NCBI GenBank assembly: GCA_016871335.1
Contig: VFZF01000001.1
Coordinates: 62,001-126,000 of the forward strand
DNA: 64,000 nucleotides
DNA from: Acidimicrobiia bacterium
Lineage (GTDB): Bacteria; Acidobacteriota; Vicinamibacteria; Vicinamibacterales; SCN-69-37
Reading direction: 5' to 3'
Made by a program: the position numbers and the translations under genes
Part shown: in pieces, positions 61,590 through 64,000 of the stretch
Position numbering within the stretch: position 1 is the first letter of the stretch
How the letters are laid out: every line of letters starts with the position of its first letter
Notes under the pieces: generated by a model
Databases searched by the model: none
Seen by the model: only the letters and a program-made list of their open reading frames with translations
Told to the model about the DNA's origin: nothing

Positions 61590-64000
61590 CTAATTGATCC
61601 TGAGCGAGAAGATCCCAAGCCCGTGTGTGGCCGCGACGAGCACGCCACGCTCCGGCACGATCTTCAGATCCACCATCACGACCTCCGGGAATCCGGCTCC
61701 GGCGATCGCCCACTGGGTTGATCCGCGTCGCAGGACCAACGGCCCGAAGTCCGTCGCCGCATAAACATCCCCGCGCAGATGATCAAACGCCACCGTGTTG
61801 ATGGGCAGGTCGCCGAGATCGTGGTCCAGTGAGGTGAAGGTGGCTCGATCATTCACCGGGTCGTACACCACCCGGAACACGTGACCTGGCGTCGCGGGCG
61901 TAATCGCATTGAAGCCGGAGTAGGACACGATGGCAGCGTTCACGTCCGTGGGATCCGCAAATACGCGCGTGATGAAGCGCCCAGGCGTTGCAGCGGTATC
62001 GATGCGACTGAACGTCACGGCCGCTGCGGACGCGGCGGCGTTCTTCGAAATGAACAGACGCCCCTTGCTTGTCGCTGCCCACAGGGTATTGCCATCAGTG
62101 ACCGACCGATCGGCGGCCACCACAATGCCGTTGACCCGATCGCTGCCGTAGAAATCACTCGTCAAGTCGCCGGGCTTTCTGCTGGTGGAGTCGGGCGTCG
62201 ACTGCGAGGCAAACGGGTGCGGCACCCCGAGCGGCTGCCAGTCGCCGCAACTCACCCCGGCGACAGCCCCTGTCGGGAACCGGCAGTTCGCCTCGAGGAA
62301 CGACTGCGGCCCCCCATTGTTCTGCGTACGCCAGATGTGCTGAAACCCCGTGAACTGTGTGTCGGGATTCACCCGATCAAACGTCAGAAACTGCCGGCCG
62401 GTCGAGGAGGTCACCGTGGCGCGTTCGTTGGAGTCCCGGATGGGATCGTCGGTGCGCACCCACATCGACTGATCCGCACTCCGGAAGTTCACGAAGAACC
62501 GATTGCTCTGGAAGCTGGCAAACAGCACCTGTGGTCGCGACGGGTGAAATCCCGACGCGGAGGTGCCATCGCCAAACGCAAACAACGGCTTCCACACTCT
62601 GGGATCCCCTGCACCATCCTGCCAAATCGTGCTGTTGTCCTGCAGTCCGCCAATCATCCGCCGCAACGGATCCTGCGGATCCAGCGCAATGTTGAAGAAC
62701 TGCATCGTCTGCAACCCCTTGTTCAGGAAGTACAGGCGCTGCGGAATTCGACTGAGCACGACGTTGCACTGCGGCGCGGTGCCGAATAACTGCGAGCACC
62801 GGCTGCTGATGTCGACAAACGAGCCGTCGTTCCGCACGACGCCGCCGTCGGAGCCCACAAACGCGATCATCGGATCCTCAGGGTGAAACACGACCGCGCG
62901 AACGTCCACGTGGCTGCTGACACGCGGGTCCTGCGCGTCGCGCCCGAACCCGTGGAAGCGCACTCCGGCATCGATCGACCGCAGCGTCGGCTCTCCAAAC
63001 GTAGGCGCGGCGACGCCGCCGATGACGACCGTGTCTGGCTGACCATCCGGAACAGCCACCACTACATCGTAGAAACACTGGGCGCCACACAACGCGCGAC
63101 TGATGTATCCCGGCTGGCTGCTTGAGTTCGACGACAACGCCAGCCACGCTGATGTGTTGGTCAGGTTGGCTCCGCTTCCAGTCACGAGGCTCGCCGCAGG
63201 CACGTCTGCGTTGTCGAGGCGATAGACCCCCTGCGTCGACGTCGCCTGTGTGCCGTTATACACGTACACCCGCGTCCGTCCATCCTTCACGGTCAGGTCG
63301 AACATGGCCAGATCCTGATACCGCTGCGGCCCCACCACGGCAAACACCGGCTTGAACGACGCGTCACCACCCTCGAGCCCGGCCGCCGACCGATGGATCG
63401 CATTGTTGAATGCCGTCGCGTAGACGATGCTGCTGTTGCGGGGGTCGAGTTTGACGTGGCGAACACCGATCACGGTGTCATTCACACCGGCATTCAGCTG
63501 CCCTGTGGCTGGAAGCACGGGATCAAGGGGAGGCACCCAGATCAGCGACCAGCTGGTGCCGCCATTGTCCGTCCGATACAACCCGACGCGCGGCTGTGGA
63601 TACCCCGTCACCTGGCTCTGCCCTCCTCGGACCGCCGTCATCCCCAGCATCGCGGTCGTCGTCGCCACATACATTGTCTGCGGCCGGCCTGGCGCGATGA
63701 CCACTGTGCTGATGCCGCGCGTCATCGTGAAGTCGATCGCCGTTGGCGCCACCACGGGGTCGACGATCTCTGTTCTGACCCGCGTCCAGGTGTCGCCGCC
63801 GTCGATCGATTTGTAGAGTCCGGTGCCTGCATTGGAGTTCTGCGGCGAGTTGGGTTCACCGGTGCCGACATACACGGTGTTTGCGGACCTGTCGTTCGGA
63901 TCGAGCGTGATGCTCCCGATGCTGTTGGTGCGCATCCCTCTGGAAATCCACTGCCACTTCGGATCTTCCGTGTTCATCGCATCGTCTGTGCGCCAGACGC
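61590..64000 (-). CDS. Secreted Asp-box (BNR) propeller protein, 5' end outside window
   Basis: The frame is open to the last base; the first visible residues are VWRTDDAMNTEDPKWQWISR, so the start lies to the right. About 800 residues are visible. Asp-box-like loops include KSIDGGDTW, RTDNGGTSW and NDGSFVDIS, and segments such as VYVGTGEPNSPQNSNAGTGLY are typical of large WD40/YVTN or BNR propellers. It ends ATHGLGIFSLRIN. It converges on the barrel-like gene with a 7-nt gap and no visible terminator. Function unknown. Confidence 0.8.
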   Translation of the reverse strand, partial: VWRTDDAMNTEDPKWQWISRGMRTNSIGSITLDPNDRSANTVYVGTGEPNSPQNSNAGTGLYKSIDGGDTWTRVRTEIVDPVVAPTAIDFTMTRGISTVVIAPGRPQTMYVATTTAMLGMTAVRGGQSQVTGYPQPRVGLYRTDNGGTSWSLIWVPPLDPVLPATGQLNAGVNDTVIGVRHVKLDPRNSSIVYATAFNNAIHRSAAGLEGGDASFKPVFAVVGPQRYQDLAMFDLTVKDGRTRVYVYNGTQATSTQGVYRLDNADVPAASLVTGSGANLTNTSAWLALSSNSSSQPGYISRALCGAQCFYDVVVAVPDGQPDTVVIGGVAAPTFGEPTLRSIDAGVRFHGFGRDAQDPRVSSHVDVRAVVFHPEDPMIAFVGSDGGVVRNDGSFVDISSRCSQLFGTAPQCNVVLSRIPQRLYFLNKGLQTMQFFNIALDPQDPLRRMIGGLQDNSTIWQDGAGDPRVWKPLFAFGDGTSASGFHPSRPQVLFASFQSNRFFVNFRSADQSMWVRTDDPIRDSNERATVTSSTGRQFLTFDRVNPDTQFTGFQHIWRTQNNGGPQSFLEANCRFPTGAVAGVSCGDWQPLGVPHPFASQSTPDSTSRKPGDLTSDFYGSDRVNGIVVAADRSVTDGNTLWAATSKGRLFISKNAAASAAAVTFSRIDTAATPGRFITRVFADPTDVNAAIVSYSGFNAITPATPGHVFRVVYDPVNDRATFTSLDHDLGDLPINTVAFDHLRGDVYAATDFGPLVLRRGSTQWAIAGAGFPEVVMVDLKIVPERGVLVAATHGLGIFSLRIN

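Overview
This 64 kb window of GC-rich DNA is most likely from an Acidobacteriota chromosome, and by gene content from a Vicinamibacteria-like lineage (inference). The support is several secreted proteins of the acidobacterial VWFA-related type, large Oar-like TonB-dependent receptors (TBDRs) with an N-terminal carboxypeptidase-regulatory domain, many TPR fusions, BNR/Asp-box (VPS10-like) propellers and PQQ-type propellers. I saw no rRNA, tRNA, CRISPR array, phage or intact transposase. The only mobile-element gene is a decayed IS110-family relic.

Layout. 1-21672: a cell-envelope expansion of four sulfatase-fold/TPR proteins (one cut by the window edge), four VWFA-related proteins, one GT-C/ArnT-like membrane glycosyltransferase with a TPR tail and one small propeller, interrupted by an IS110 relic and the first TBDR. 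21765-25652: a carboxypeptidase-regulatory/TPR protein and the second TBDR, both on the minus strand. 25842-33418: a CsoR-type metalloregulator, then divergently a FadR-like TetR gene and a fatty-acid beta-oxidation operon (FadN-like, two alpha/beta hydrolases, thiolase, acyl-CoA dehydrogenase). 33453-35475: a DUF1684 lipoprotein, a HAD phosphatase and a frameshifted calcium-motif lipoprotein. 35558-40455: three consecutive PQQ-like propellers. 40503-43006 (minus): a serine hydrolase, a membrane protein, a shortened ABA4-like protein and a thioesterase. 43029-54036: the third TBDR, a DMT-like protein, a zinc metalloprotease, a Nudix CoA pyrophosphatase, a 1024-residue Asp-box propeller and a YgjP-type metallopeptidase. 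54213-61582: a TetR-controlled RND efflux operon with a fifth, barrel-like gene. 61590-64000: an Asp-box protein open at the right edge.

The non-coding signal is the most unusual part. First, a family of GTAG-plus-hairpin elements, single or paired head to head, has stems that change by compensation around a conserved GAACTT loop, as in REP/BIME elements. Second, several families of heptamer and octamer tandem repeats sit at gene boundaries and supply stop codons, Shine-Dalgarno sequences, start codons and even an entire signal peptide. Third, many genes have a TANNNT box 6-8 nt before the start codon, which implies widespread leaderless transcription. Clear operator palindromes were found for a FadR-like TetR, for the RND TetR and, tentatively, for a CsoR-family regulator.

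Functionally the region looks like the outward-facing toolkit of a heterotroph: TBDR uptake, secreted protein-interaction and propeller proteins, modification of surface glycans or lipids by phosphatase-fold enzymes, fatty-acid degradation and efflux. Functions are inferred from motifs only; no database search was run.
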